Shown: positions 36,346 to 47,797 of the stretch, one piece after another | Position numbering within the stretch: the first letter of the stretch is position 1 | Layout: every line of letters starts with the position of its first letter | Source: Rallus limicola | Lineage: Eukaryota; Chordata; Aves; Gruiformes; Rallidae | Direction: 5' to 3' | Length of the DNA: 64,000 nt | NCBI GenBank assembly: GCA_022605955.1 | Contig: JAKCOZ010000007.1 | Location: 32,776,991-32,840,990 of the forward strand | Program-made: the position numbers and the translations under genes | Notes under the pieces: model-generated | Told to the model about the DNA's origin: nothing | What the model saw: the letters and a program-made list of their open reading frames with translations, nothing else | Databases searched by the model: none

Positions 36346-37240
36346 TATTTTGGCTTATTTCACAGACTTAATACTTCTGATTTTAGAGGAAAAGGCTTTT
36401 CTGAAAATTGGATTTTAAGACCACAATAATAATTTTTGGTTCTACTCATGTATCTCAAAGCTTTACATAACGATTAGTACTAATGGAATCAATATTAGGA
36501 AAATGTAGCTGTTCATCAAAATTAATTTTATGAGAACAACTTACACAATTTATCTTTGGATTAAACTTGCAAATGTATAGGAGGCCTCTTGCATGTTTCA
36601 TACCACAAATTACTTTCATTATAGTATTTTCTATACTGTAGCCACAAAACAGGAAAAGCTTTCAGGTTTCACTTTTTGCTGTAGTTGAATAATTCTCCAG
36701 GAATGCTCTAAGCCTTAAGGAAAGGGGTTGTGATTATACAGTTTAAGGAAGTTGGATCTCATACTACAAATTTATCACCTCTCACTTGAAGAAAGGCTTT
36801 GGACGGGGATCTCCTGTAGTCCTGGTGACTCCACTACTGAAGGGAATCTATGGGGGAAGGCAGACTCTCACCACCTCCTCCATTGGTTCGGCTCAGGGTT
36901 TAGTACTGAGCCTGAAGTTGATTCATGCCCTCATTAGTAAGTGGGGTGATTGACAGACAGCAGCCTAAGCACATTGGTGGGTGGTAGCAAATCGGGGGAG
37001 CAATTTACATCTACATTCCGCCCTTCTCTGAGCATGGTATTGGCCCAGAGGACCTTCAGAGCTTCCACTAAACCTGATGTGTTTGATTATTGTTTTGCAA
37101 TGAACTGGGAAAGTGCTGCACTTTAAGAAGAGTTCTGGTGATATTAATCTCAGCCACTATGGGACTTACTTTACAATTTACTCCCACTCTGTATCCCCTA
37201 AAAACTAGGCCATGGCTTCATGTCTTTAAGTTGAATCTTT

Positions 37241-37304
37241 TGGGATTGGAAACTGATGATCTTTAAGGCCCCTTCCAAACCTAACTATTCTATGATTCTA
37301 TGAT
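37241..37304 (+). mobile_element. CR1 LINE 3' terminus, sense
   Basis: GGATTGGAAACTGATGATC, TTTAAGGCCCCTTCCAAACC and the octamers CTATTCTATGATTCTATGAT form the last ~60 bases of a CR1 copy. Nothing upstream is recognisable, so the insertion was extremely short or its 5' part has decayed. Confidence 0.88.
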
Positions 37305-38685
37305 TTTTCCTTGTGCCCTGGACACTGAAGTGTTCATAGTGCTTTCAACAGTACAGATCTACCTACCCATTCACATCTCATTCTACAGATGGTGATTTTG
37401 GTCCTTGGGGTTTGAGTTACTGTAGGGGAAGATAGGCTTTGAATCCAGATTAGACAGTCCAGTGTGGGGACATTCCTGATGAACTGGCCCTGATGGAGCC
37501 CTAAGTACTGATGGTGAGAGAGTGATGTAAACTGAACCAGATAACTTGCTAAGCTGTGACCACTGAGATAAATCATGTGCGATACTGTGAAAACCACAAT
37601 GATGTTCTTTAGAAGGAAAAAGGTAGGAGGCAGACAGAGAACCCTATTTGACCATAAAAGTTCAATGCTGCCCATCTAAATGCAAAATAACTATGTGATG
37701 ATTGGAGGCTAGATTGAAATTTCAGATTTACTACCTAAAACTTTCATTTGAAGGGGATGGGAGGGGAGGAGGTAAGAGAGGGATTTGAGTCCAAAACCTA
37801 AATTTCTACCTCTGTCGCAAAAACAAATAAAACTCTAAAGCTTGGCTTTTCCTTAAAGTCACTTGTGGTGAGGACTTAATAAGAAAGAGAAAACCACCCA
37901 GTGACTTTCTTTTGCTGCCATGTTCTTTCAGAGCTAAAGGGTGATTAGCAGCCACCTGAAAAACATATGCAAGGAGGGTGGCATAAAGACTCCATTTAAT
38001 ATTGTTGTGAAGCAGCAGGGGAGAGAGCTGCAGCTGCAAATGAACCTGTTCTTTGCTTGAGTGAAAGTTTTGGCACAAAGATCAATACAATGAGACCACA
38101 AGCGAATTGCAGTTATGCTAATATAATATGGGAGGAATAATGCAAAATTTTCTTGTTTAAAACTAGATTTTGGAGCCCAGTGTTTAAAAACTGTCTCTTT
38201 AATAAGATGCCTGGATTCCATCTGGACACCGATATTAGCATTTTAGATGCAGAAAGCAGATATTTATACCGAGACTGTTGTTTCAATGTGGTGTCGTACC
38301 ATTAAGAGCTGCCTAAAGACTGTATTCTCCATACAGGGGCAACTGGAACTAACTGACTTTTTATTACGTTGAAGTCACTAATAAGAAACAAAAGTGGTAA
38401 AACCCACTTTTGTTAGCTGCTGCCAGAGAACACTCTCCTCTTGCAGTGCCAGTTGAAGCAGAGCTAAATGGCAGGAGTCAAAATTAGTCCACAGACAATG
38501 AGTCTCGTTAAATAAAACTGGTTTTTTTCTTTCAGCAGAATGATTCTTTCTGATGAAATTCTTTGTACTTTACATGGAATGTGTCTAATGTTCCTACACA
38601 GTAAAAATAAGGTCTATGTTAAAGTGGATAAAAGCCAGGTACCTAACAAATTAAAATAGGCTGTCAATAGTGAATTTGGGGATGT
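37305..38685. other. Unique non-coding stretch
   Basis: No supported gene. It contains a G-rich patch at 37754-37773 and an 11-bp-arm hairpin at 38387-38414. The 113-codon minus-strand frame at 37334-37675 has no recognisable domain. Confidence 0.5.
38387..38414. repeat. Inverted repeat, 11-bp arms
   Basis: AACAAAAGTGG and CCACTTTTGTT are perfect complements with a 6-base loop. Confidence 0.88.
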
Positions 38686-38689
38686 TGCT

Positions 38690-39110
38690 AGGGTGTCACA
38701 CTGGGAACTGTCAGTCTGTCTAAACCACTGAACATTTTCATGGATGATCTGAACACCATAAATATGAACTCAACCATTGATTAATTGCAGAACACTAGAT
38801 GATTGTAAACTAATTAGATAGATAAAGATATTTGGGTTACCTGTTCCATTCAAATAAAATGTGCTTTAACAGAAATAAATCTAAAAGTATGTACTTAGGA
38901 CAAAAATTCAAGCATTTGTTAAAGAGTGGAAAAATATCTCCTCCAGTGATGTGACTCCGAGAAAGTGCTTGGGGTCACAGTGAGTGAACAATTCAGCATT
39001 GGTTTCCAAATATGTTCTGTAGCAACAACAAAAATTACTAAATGTGATTTTCTAGTATATAAACAGGATAGAGGAATGTATGGAAGTGAATTATCTCTGC
39101 CTGCAGCACT
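38690..39110 (+). mobile_element. Degenerate CR1-like LINE ORF2 relic
   Basis: In broken frames the plus strand reads 'FMDDLN', then 'KSMYLGQKF', then 'EKVLGVTVSEQFSIGFQICS' and 'VATTK'. These mirror, in order, the CR1 ORF2 segments FINDLD, KVMYLGKN and EKDLGVxVxxxLxxxxQxxxVAxKAN, downstream of the reverse-transcriptase YADD region. The catalytic aspartates are not preserved and several stops intervene. An antisense frame of 141 codons (38919-39344) spans part of it and is chance. Boundaries are approximate. Confidence 0.45.
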
Positions 39111-39969
39111 GGGTGGATTGAGACTGAATTTTTTTTTTGTTCTGAGATCCTGTATTATTTGAAGGATGTCTAAAAGCTGGAGTGTATGCAAAAAAAAAAC
39201 CCAAATAACAAGGTTGGGTTCTGTTTTGTTGAAAGGTGGCTTGGTCACAGAGTACACTGGGAACACACCAGAACTTAAATGTCTGTTTAATGCCTTGGGG
39301 TGGGGTGGAAACTGAATCTTCTGCTTGGAAGTTGAAAGGGGCACAATGAAGTGGGAAAGAACAGAGCATTAGATGCTGGGGCACACTGTTGCAGTACAGG
39401 TGAGTTTGTGTCTCTGAACAATTCAAAACTATTCTCTATTGAAAAGTAGAATAGAGAACCTTTCTTTGGAGATGAGGCTAAAAGCACCAGGCATGCTTAA
39501 TGTAAGGATGTACATTTGAGCAAGTATATATCAAAAGAGTGTACTAGGGCTTGAAGAACCTTATGTGGGTATGAATAGGTCATAGGTAAGTGCAGGCTGG
39601 AGATAGGTGAAGAGTTTCAATTATTATAGCAGTAAGGTCCTAATGCAGCCTTTCATTAAGTGTAACAGGGATGCTCTGAGGAGGCTGTTTAGTATATTAG
39701 GTCAATTTTGTGATATAGAGGACCACAATAATGGATGCTGGACTTACTTAAACATGGAGGTTCTTCTCATTTATATGTTCTAATGAAGCACAACAAAAGA
39801 ACTCAGACTGGAGGAAGCTTTTCATCTTTACACTGTGCAACTTAATATGATGGAGTGTTTCAGTTGCACAAACTTCTTGACAAAGACAACTGGCTGTGTT
39901 ACAATCTTCCATTAATTTTAATCAGGACAATATTTGTCATTCATTTTCATCAGGACAGTGGCTTGCAAT

Positions 39970-40523
39970 TCGTGCTTGCAGCCTGGAAGTCCAATTGCAT
40001 CCTGGGCTGCATCAAAAGCAGTGTCACCAGCAGGTCAAGGGAGGGGATTCTGCCCCTCTACTCTGCTCTCATGAGACTCCACCTGGAGTACTGCATCCAG
40101 CTTTGGGGTCTCCAATTCAAGAAGGACATGGAGCTGTTGGAGCTAGTCCAGAGGAGGTCACAAAAATTATGAGAGGGCTGGATCACTTCTCCTGTGAATA
40201 CAGGCTGAGAGAGTTGGGCTTGTTCAGCCCGGAGAAGCAAAGACTCCAGAAAGACCTTATAGCAGCCTTCCAGCACCTGAAGGGACCTACAGGAAAGCTG
40301 GGGAGGGACTGTTTACAAGGGCATGGAGTGGTAAGTCAAGATAAACTGAAGTAGGGTAGATTTAGATTAGATATAAGGAAGGTTCTAGAGGACCTGTGAA
40401 TGTCCCTCACGTGGCAGTTCAAGGTCAGGTTGGATGGGGCTTTGGGCAACATGATCTGGTGGGTGTTGGAACTGTGTGATCTTTAAAGCCACTCCCAACC
40501 CAAACCATTCTATGGTTCTCTGA
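39970..40523 (+). mobile_element. CR1 LINE 3' region, sense
   Basis: It begins around GCTTGCAGCCTGGAAGTCC and reads, across two frames, '[20 protein letters not shown]', '[17 protein letters not shown]' and '[17 protein letters not shown]', then '[18 protein letters not shown]' and '[19 protein letters not shown]'. This is CR1 ORF2 C-terminus with one frameshift near 40170. The 3' UTR follows and ends in ACCATTCTATGGTTCTCTGA. It is 5'-truncated, about 550 bases, and well preserved, so relatively recent. Confidence 0.93.
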
Positions 40524-42067
40524 TAATGTGCTTTTTTGTAGCATTTCATTCCTGTCTGTTTTGAAAACAAGATCATGAGAGGAAAGAGAACTCCTGACCC
40601 TTTAGTCTGACTCAACATTGTTAAAATGCAGGCAAATTATTGTTACGGTTCTGATTTTTTTTAAACTGAAATGTAGTAAAAATACATAGTCAGAATGTAT
40701 TATTGCAAATATCATGACTATCAAAATACTTGGATGGAGGTAAATAAGTGTAAATGTCTATGTGTATCTGAATGATCCAAATCACTAATAGCAAAAGGCC
40801 AGGTTGGCATGCAAAAAAACATTTCACATTAATTCTAGTTTTCAGTTTTGATACATATGAAATATCTACAGAAACTGTCCTCTTCCTCTATTTTGATATT
40901 CCTATTTGAACTCCAGCTTGACAGCAAACTCAAAGATTACTACAGATCATATCAGTTAACTTTGCATTCTTCTCCATGATTAAACAGTTGGTCCAAATTT
41001 AAGGAAGTGCTTAATTAAATCTGTTCCTTGTCATTTTAAGAAAAAAGTTCTCTCAAAACAAAATCTGTCTGGTTTTGTCTGTGACACAGGTTAAAATCTG
41101 CAACTTCTGTAAGACTTAATGCTCCTTCTGCTACCTACAGGTCTAGTTTAACACCACTGGTTTTTCAAATGTCATGCTCAACATATGCTTTAACTTTCTA
41201 ATGATGAGCGAATACTGTTGGAGGTAAGCCATGAGTGTAGCAATAACCATAGATTTGACTTAGCCAATTAACACACTTCTATAATCAGCACCTCCACCCC
41301 CAAGAATATGGTGATCATGTATTTATACTAGCCTGTGCATCACATATGAAGCTGTCAGAATTTATTTCCTGTATTTCAAGTCTGTAGATTGTTTAACGAG
41401 TATTATACCAATAGAATCATCCCTAGAACTAAAATTATTTACTGATATGTAATCATGATAGGAAAATACCATTTTGTGGTTTCAGAAACACAAGAAGATG
41501 CATGTGCTAACCTTTCGAGTGTCCAGGGGACTGTCTAAAGGCCTTGAGCAGGATACATAGTTTAATGGGCAAAAGCCATTAAAGTATCATGAGGATATGA
41601 CATTAGCCTAATAAAAAACTATAAAGATCATATCTTAAACAGGAAACACTTAAAATCTGTTTTCTACAGATTTAGAAAATCCACATTAGAGTGCATTTCT
41701 TGTTCATCTCTCAGTCTCAGCTTTAATTATAATGAAGCTGATGACCTTTGTGATGTCCTGATAGTCTCCAAAATGCAAACCTTCAAAAGATGCTGAAAGA
41801 ATAATAAGTGAGAACTTTCTCTTCTTCTCAGCACTGGTTATAAAGCCCAGGTTTGTAATTTAAGCATTTAATTTACAATCACAATGTTAACTGACACTTT
41901 TTTTTTTCTCATTACAGATAGCAGACTTGTTCTGCTGTTCCATAGAGTTTGAAAAAGTTTGCACAAAGCCAAAGCTGAATCTTCTGAATATTAAAAAAAC
42001 AGATATAAAGCCTGGAGAGTATCCAGACATAGTTTTCTTGTGTTAGAAAATCCCTCAGGTTTTAATG
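40524..42067. other. Unique AT-rich stretch
   Basis: No gene, transposon or notable repeat seen. No frame of 60 codons or more. Confidence 0.55.
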
Positions 42068-42150
42068 TGTCACAGCAACACTATGAGGAAGGTATGAAGA
42101 AACTTTTATTTCATTTTGAAGTGGATACTTAGATCCACAAAGGTCTCAAG
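42068..42150 (+). repeat. Possible MIR-like relic
   Basis: 'TCACAGCAACACTATGAGG' followed by 'AAGGTATGAAG' and 'TTATTTCATTTTGAAG' resembles the tRNA-unrelated middle of MIR-type elements (CACAACACCCTGTGAGGTAGG... TTTTACAG). It is weaker than the relic 280 bases downstream, of which it could be a part or neighbour. Confidence 0.3.
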
Positions 42151-42424
42151 TGGGTGAATTCCAGTTGAAATTGATTACATCAAAAAACCTGAATATATTT
42201 GAAAGCTTGGGGTGCAAAGGCTTGTGTACCAGAAGCCTGCAGAAGAATACAGGTGCTCCACCTGTGTCTCCCAAAAGACACACCACACCTAATTGACGTG
42301 TCTTTTACTTCTGCTAGTAGTAGTAGAAAATTGTGCTTAGTATGGTCAGTTTTCAAAATGCTTGCTTGACTAAAATTAATTAGATATCACAGCATACTGA
42401 GAATAACTTACTCTTCTCTGTTTA

Positions 42425-42546
42425 TTAGCTAGTAAACTGAAAGGAGGAACTGAAATTACTTTGCCAAAGCCACACATCAAGTCAAGATTAGAACTTGTAT
42501 TTCCACATTCTCAATTTTGTGCTGTAACAGTCTGATTATACTGCCA
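42425..42546 (+). repeat. MIR-like ancient SINE relic
   Basis: 'AGTAAACTGAAAGGAGGAAC', 'GAAATTACTTTGCCAAAGCC', 'ACACATCAAGTCAAGATTAG', 'AACTTGTATTTCCACATTCT' and 'GTGCTGTAACAGTCTGATTA' follow the order of the MIR core: GAAACTGAGGC, TTGCCCAAGGTCACACA, AGTGGCAGAGCTGGGA, GAACCCAGG and CTCTAACCACTAGACC. The correspondence over ~120 bases is convincing despite divergence. Confidence 0.6.
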
Positions 42547-43377
42547 GTAGTTTATCACCTTGCCAGTGCAGTACTGCTCCCTTAGGTCTCCTTCCTCCTA
42601 ATAGTGGTTAACTTTTAGACCATGTTAAATGCTCACTGGAAATGTGGATTAGGGGGATTGGCCAATATTCTTTCTCTCTCTCTTTTTTTTTTACACAGTT
42701 TTTAAAGCTAACAAATTTTTTTATATTCTGTGGACACCTGGAACTAGGCAGCATTATACATCCAGATTAAAGTAGACCTGAATTCTTCAAAGTAACATAA
42801 TGATTGATTAAGTCAACAGAGGAATGGTTGGTGAGCATCCCTGAAAACCAAGACACTTTTATTTAGGTGTCTGAAGGTGGGGACTTAAATACAAATCTCA
42901 TGACCTGACTTTTAATTTCTAATACTCATTATCAATTGAGAAGAGTTTATATGGTATGTTTCAGAATAGTGCTGGGAGATTTTCTTTTTTTAAAGAAGAC
43001 AAGACAGATTTCCAATATGTAGTGTCATGTTCTTAATTTTAGTGAACTAAGAAAAAGTGTGAGATTTCTTTTCTTGGATGTATTTAATTTGTCCCTAGAC
43101 TTGGTAGGCAATACAGAACGCCTGTTCTTATGAGAACAAGGAGTATACCTGAGGATAACTCTTCTAGATGCGATGAGGCCATCTGTTAACACTTTCCCCA
43201 GACAACTGCTGTAATCTTTATCAGTCACGGGGACTGGCTACTGCTGTATTGGGCTGGTCCACTCCTAGTACAGCAGTTCAGTAGAAAGTAAGCAAACCCA
43301 GGAAGGTAATGGAAATTCAAATACTTGTTTATAGCACCTATGTGTTAGTGAAGAAGAAATATAATGCTAAATAAATT

Positions 43378-43395
43378 TATATATATATATATATA
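43378..43395. repeat. (TA)9 microsatellite
   Basis: Alternating T and A across 18 bases, flanked by AAATT and AATTTAGG. Confidence 0.9.
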
Positions 43396-44147
43396 ATTTA
43401 GGTCAATATGGAAAGTTTCTGTCCTGTATCTGCTTATGAAAGCTGAGAACTAGCAAGTCAAACAGTGCTAGAATATCATAGGTGGGTCCTGAAGTGTTGG
43501 GCTGACAAGGAAAGAATAAGAGCTCTCAGAGTCATTAGAAAAAATCCTAATAAAATTCTCACACATCTTAGATCTGTGGGATGACAGCATTAAATGTCAT
43601 CGCTGTGTATCTTGCCATCAAGATGTCCAGTTAAAGACCTGACAGCTTGCATTTCACAAAATTGACTTTACAAAGCAGCAGATTAAGGATGTGCTTTTTA
43701 CTTGTGTCTGAGTTTTTTTGAAGAGGTAAATATGAAAAAATGAGATTTTTACATGTGTTTATCTGTCCCAACTACCCCAAGCATTGGGAAGAAAAAAAAA
43801 AGTAAAAGGTAAAAGTATGGTCATATCCATCAGACAGCTGGTCTGGAGAAAAATCAAGGCCAGCATCTGGAGCAACTGAACAAAAGCTGATGGTGCAGGT
43901 GTCAACATGGGGATGCAGCTGCAGAACTTCAGACCTGGTGCAAAAAGTGGGTCACTGGCACCCAGGGCTCAGACATGAATAGTTCAAGATACCAAAGGGG
44001 TGGGGAAAGGAAGGACTTGGACCCATGGATCCAGTGGCAGGCTTTGCAGGAAAAAGAGATTATGCCTTGTTTTTATTCTGACCACAGGAAATCTCTGCAT
44101 TGCTAACCCTTCCTCTGGGCTACGTAAGGTCAGCTGTGCTTAAGAGA

Positions 44148-44221
44148 GATTAAAGTGGTGGTTAGGCCTCTCCACTGTGCCTCAGATTAAAATGGTGGTT
44201 AGGCCTCTCCACTGTGCCTCA
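44148..44221 (+). repeat. 37-bp perfect tandem duplication
   Basis: Two abutting copies (44148-44184 and 44185-44221) open GATTAAA and close CCACTGTGCCTCA, with a single G/A difference at the eighth base. Near-identity implies recent origin. Confidence 0.97.
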
Positions 44222-45519
44222 GTCGCAGTGACCTTCCCCATTGGTGGTGCTGGCAGCCCGGTGACATGCTGGCAACCCCCGTCAGCCCATGCCCCAGGGA
44301 CTGCTCAGTGCATGGAGGCAGCAGGAGGCATGAGTGACAGCTCTGCTGACTGATCTGAAACTAGGGCCACCAGGCCAAGCTCATGATGTCAAAACGGGAT
44401 TTCTTCCAAGATGATGAGGATCTGGGATAAAGCCTTTTCTGTTTCACTGTGTTACCTGACCAAAGCAAACCCAGCAGAGCTGGGGGGCATTTACCAATGC
44501 AGGTAAGAAGTTTTCCGTTAGAGCACCATTGGCATAGACAAGAATAGGGGAGATGCTGTCCATCACAATCCAGCTTTTTCCATCAACCCCTTGCAAGCAG
44601 CATTACACAGATATAAGCACAGGATATAAAGCAGCTCTGTAATTACGGTGACTTAGCGGTCCTTTGCAGTGTGAATATAATCAATTTTGGGCATACAGCG
44701 ATACACCCCGACTGCATGCAAAGTGAGGCAGGAGATGGGTACATCACACTAGATCGTGCCTGCCCCAAGGATACTTACTTTTATTTTTCAAAGCTTCTTG
44801 CTGCCCAGGATGATGGTTAGCGAGATCTTTGCAGCCTCCATTACAAGAATGACTTAGTCCTCAGCATTATTGAAATACTGGACAAAAATAGGAAAATATA
44901 ATTAGCTAAAGGTTCCTTTCTCTGCCCCGTGCTTTAAATAATCCTGTACACAGGGATTTTACCTGTTTTCACAGCCTTTGCTAATACAGTCTGATTAGAT
45001 ATGAAAGCAGCAAATTCAGTGATTAGATATACCAGTATTTTAAATGAAATCACATCAGTATCCATGCATCCCTTTTAGGCTTACTTACTGTCATACCTAA
45101 ATAGATGTGGCTGGATATTGCAGGCAAATTAACATCCAGATCACATTTTACATTGAGGTCTCATTCTAAGGGGTCTGCTCATTCAGTGAGGCATCAGAAT
45201 TAGATGTTTGACTTCTTGTGGCCTATCAAAATATGTCAGGGTAAATTCTGAGCTAAACTAAATCAGCACAGTTCTATGTTACCCATGGACCATGGACCAA
45301 AGCTGGAGAATGTGTCCCACTGATTTTGAAGGCCTTACAATAAGTTGCTTATGAAAAAACTCCTAGCCAAGAATTACAGGAATTGGAAAACTACTTCAAA
45401 TCTAAAATAAATTGGACACAACAGGATTCTTTCTGCATTCACGCAGTGAGCACAATGCAGAATTCGTCTTTTCTGAGGGACAGCCAGAAATGTTTGCCCA
45501 AGAGCCATCTCAGCCAGGT

Positions 45520-45605
45520 AGCAATATCATTGCCCCAGTCCAAGAGCTGGACAGCTATTCTCCTAGGTGCTGGGAGATCTGGATTCAATTTCAAATACAC
45601 TGAGG
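45520..45605 (-). repeat. Possible ancient L2/MIR-type relic, inverted
   Basis: 'GACAGCTATTCTCCTAGGTG', 'CTGGGAGATCTGGATTCAAT' and 'TTCAAATACACTGAGG' recall the inverted MIR/L2-like signature 'GAGCACTCACCTGGGATGTGGGAGACCTGGGTTCAATTCC'-type order (here compared in pieces). A 119-codon frame (45383-45742) crosses it and has no recognisable domain. Confidence 0.35.
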
Positions 45606-46974
45606 AGATCTGTTGGAGCTGGCAGTACTCCTTTTGGCTTCAAACTGGTCCAGATGCATCACAGCCCCAGCAGCATCTCCCTGTGACACAGCCAGCTGGA
45701 GCAGGCAGCAGCTGGATAGGTTCCCACGTGGTCCCTAAGTAACCTATGGGTTGGTTTCAATGTGCTGTCTTAAAATGGGTAGGTGTGGTACAGATGACTT
45801 GCAGCAAAAATGGGAACCTACACTCTTTTAGTGAGATGCTAGGGCATGTTACAAAAAAAAAAACAACCCAGAATTGTCTCTTATTTTATCAGGACATTTG
45901 GCAACTCTGCTTGCAGAAGCTGGCTCATACACTTTGGCCCTTAATGGGCTACTCAGAAGTGTCCAGATCTAATTAAAATCTAGATCATCCATTCTTGTCA
46001 TTGGCTTTCTCTGTCCGACCTGCCCTTGATGGCCATTGCAACATTATTTGCTGTTTATTATAATTCAAAAAAATCTAAGTCTGCTTTTCTTAGAGTTAGT
46101 CGTAATTACTTCAGTTGGTTCAGAATAACTTCACCAAGGTAACACGACTAAGAGAATTTCTATAATCAGGTTTCTCATTTGCAAACTAACCTCTCCTTCC
46201 TCTGACTGAAGTGAATCAATGGCTTTTGACTCCCACCAACCACAAATATTCCATTTTTAAGCTAACAACATTTATTATGTCCATTTAAACACACAGCACA
46301 CTTTTACCTGTAGCCCATGGCACTTTCTGCTTATTGAGAATTCTAGCATGCACAGAAAAAAATAAGAGACTGATCTCAAGCTTAGAAAATCCAAACACCG
46401 AGAAAACAAATTATTTCATGGAGGGCTATCTGATCTCTCAATAAATAAATGCTATATCTCTTCGTTCTGCTTTTGTGTCCATGTCTAGTGCTCATGTCAT
46501 TTATAAGGTGAACTCTCTATTCTATACATGACTAGGCTGCTTCTTTATTCCTCGTTTCTGATGTCTTATTACAAGGTGCCAGTTAAAATTCTCTTAAAAA
46601 TCAGAAACTCGTCCCATATGTGACCTTTCTTTATATTCAATAACAAAGACACCTGCAGTTTGACCTTGTCACCTAGACATTTGTCTCTGTCAGTTTGGGA
46701 TTCCAAAAAGGTTTTAATTTTCTTTGAAGCCCTGCCCTTCTCACTTCTACAGCAAACCTATGCCTTGAGAGGCCAGCGTGGACTATTGACACGTTCACTG
46801 TCACCACAGATCAAAATTGTGGTTTTTTTGCAAATCAAATGCTGAATCAAATACTGCTTTCATGAAATTCTACATCCCTGGGAGAAAATCTACTGATCTT
46901 TTAAAAAGTGGAGAGCCAAATCCTCTTCTTGAGTAAATCAAGAGATCTATCAGCTCAACAGGAGATACTAGATA
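45606..46974. other. Unique non-coding stretch
   Basis: Nothing recognised; frames are all under 77 codons apart from the tail of the frame noted just upstream. Confidence 0.5.
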
Positions 46975-47055
46975 AAATTTTCTGGTCTGCATTATGCAGG
47001 AGGTCAGACTAGGATGGTCTAATAGGCTTTTTTTTCACCTTAAATCTGATGTCTC
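46975..47055 (+). mobile_element. Ancient CR1-type LINE 3' end
   Basis: 'TGGTCTGCATTATGCAGGAG', 'GTCAGACTAGGATGGTCTAA' and 'TAGGC...CACCTTAAATCTGATG' match the 3' end of old reptilian CR1 elements, whose signature is CAGGAGGTCAGACTAGATGATC then TTCTGGCCTTAAA. It differs from the avian octamer-tailed copies and should be much older than those. Confidence 0.65.
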
Positions 47056-47075
47056 TATCAGCCATTTCAGTGGAA

Positions 47076-47098
47076 TCACCTGAAATTATATCAGGTGA
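47076..47098. promoter_or_regulatory. Palindromic pair of CACCTG E-boxes
   Basis: TCACCTGA and TCAGGTGA are perfect 8-bp complements separated by seven AT bases. Each contains the E-box CACCTG/CAGGTG used by ZEB/SNAI and E-protein factors. It lies directly downstream of the ancient CR1 3' end. Function is inference. Confidence 0.3.
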
Positions 47099-47627
47099 CG
47101 TTTTGACCCATTTCTTTCTTTCATCCCTTTTTCTGGGGCAGAAATGTTTTCTACACCTGTAACTTCATTTGTTAACCTTAATTTTTCTTCCTTCTTGGAG
47201 GAAAAGGGAAAAAGTCCCATCCTCAGATACACTAATTTTAATTTTTCTCCAAAGATCAGTAGGTTTTTAAAAGGGGATAGGACCAGACAAATGAAAAGGT
47301 CACAGATTTATCCTGTATTTGCTCTCATGAACGTCCACACTGCATTCCTTCTGGAAACTCACATTCTGTACTCAGTTTAGTATGTTACATGCATTTTTGT
47401 CTCAGCAATTTTATAGTTCAGGTTATCATATTATTCTGTTTCCAGTTACAAAGCTGTGTGATCTTGCAAAGTTTTATAATGGGATATTTAGATTTATTTT
47501 TAACATGCTTAAATATTTCAAGTGCACTAAGAATTCCGAATCAAGCAGTGGCTAGACTAATGCAGTTATTTGCACAATATTTGAAAATGATTTATTCGCT
47601 CTGTAGACCTCCAGAGACAAGCACATG

Positions 47628-47647
47628 CAAACAAACAAACAAACAAA
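47628..47647 (+). repeat. (CAAA)5 microsatellite
   Basis: Five uninterrupted CAAA units. Confidence 0.95.
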
Positions 47648-47797
47648 TGCAATAGAATTGAATTCAACATTTTAAAATACTATTTAAAAGCGAATAAAAT
47701 GTTAATGTTACTGCTGTTCCCTTAACAAATAGCACAAATTCTGTATAGTCAGAGTTCAAGTTGAGAAATGGAAGGTATCGAAATGCACAGTTAAGGC

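Larger units (their letters stand above)
34291..37240. other. Unique non-coding stretch
   Basis: No supported gene. It holds a 17-base T-run at 35022-35038 and a possible ancient repeat fragment near 36285-36345. Frames are under 75 codons without domains. Confidence 0.5.
42547..45519. other. Unique stretch with a GC-richer island
   Basis: No supported gene. An (AT) microsatellite lies at 43378-43395. The part between about 43850 and 44530 is GC-richer than its surroundings and holds a 37-bp tandem duplication. CpG remains scarce, and no frame reaches 60 codons in the island. A CAGGTAAGA string at 44500 looks like a splice donor, but no exon is recognisable to its left. Confidence 0.45.

Noticed and set aside
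38919..39344. 141-codon minus-strand open frame
   Set aside because: It runs antisense to a LINE relic, overlaps other frames on the same strand, and its peptide has no recognisable domain.
39896..40354. 152-codon plus-strand open frame
   Set aside because: It is CR1 ORF2 in part out of frame, a transposon relic rather than a host gene.
44490..44510. Possible splice donor CAGGTAAGA
   Set aside because: No open or recognisable exon precedes it; single donor-like strings are common by chance.
45383..45742. 119-codon plus-strand open frame
   Set aside because: It spans a probable ancient repeat and has no domain.
47628..47647. Short regular repeats considered as a CRISPR-like array
   Set aside because: They are simple microsatellites; no spaced direct repeats of CRISPR length occur anywhere, and the genome is vertebrate.
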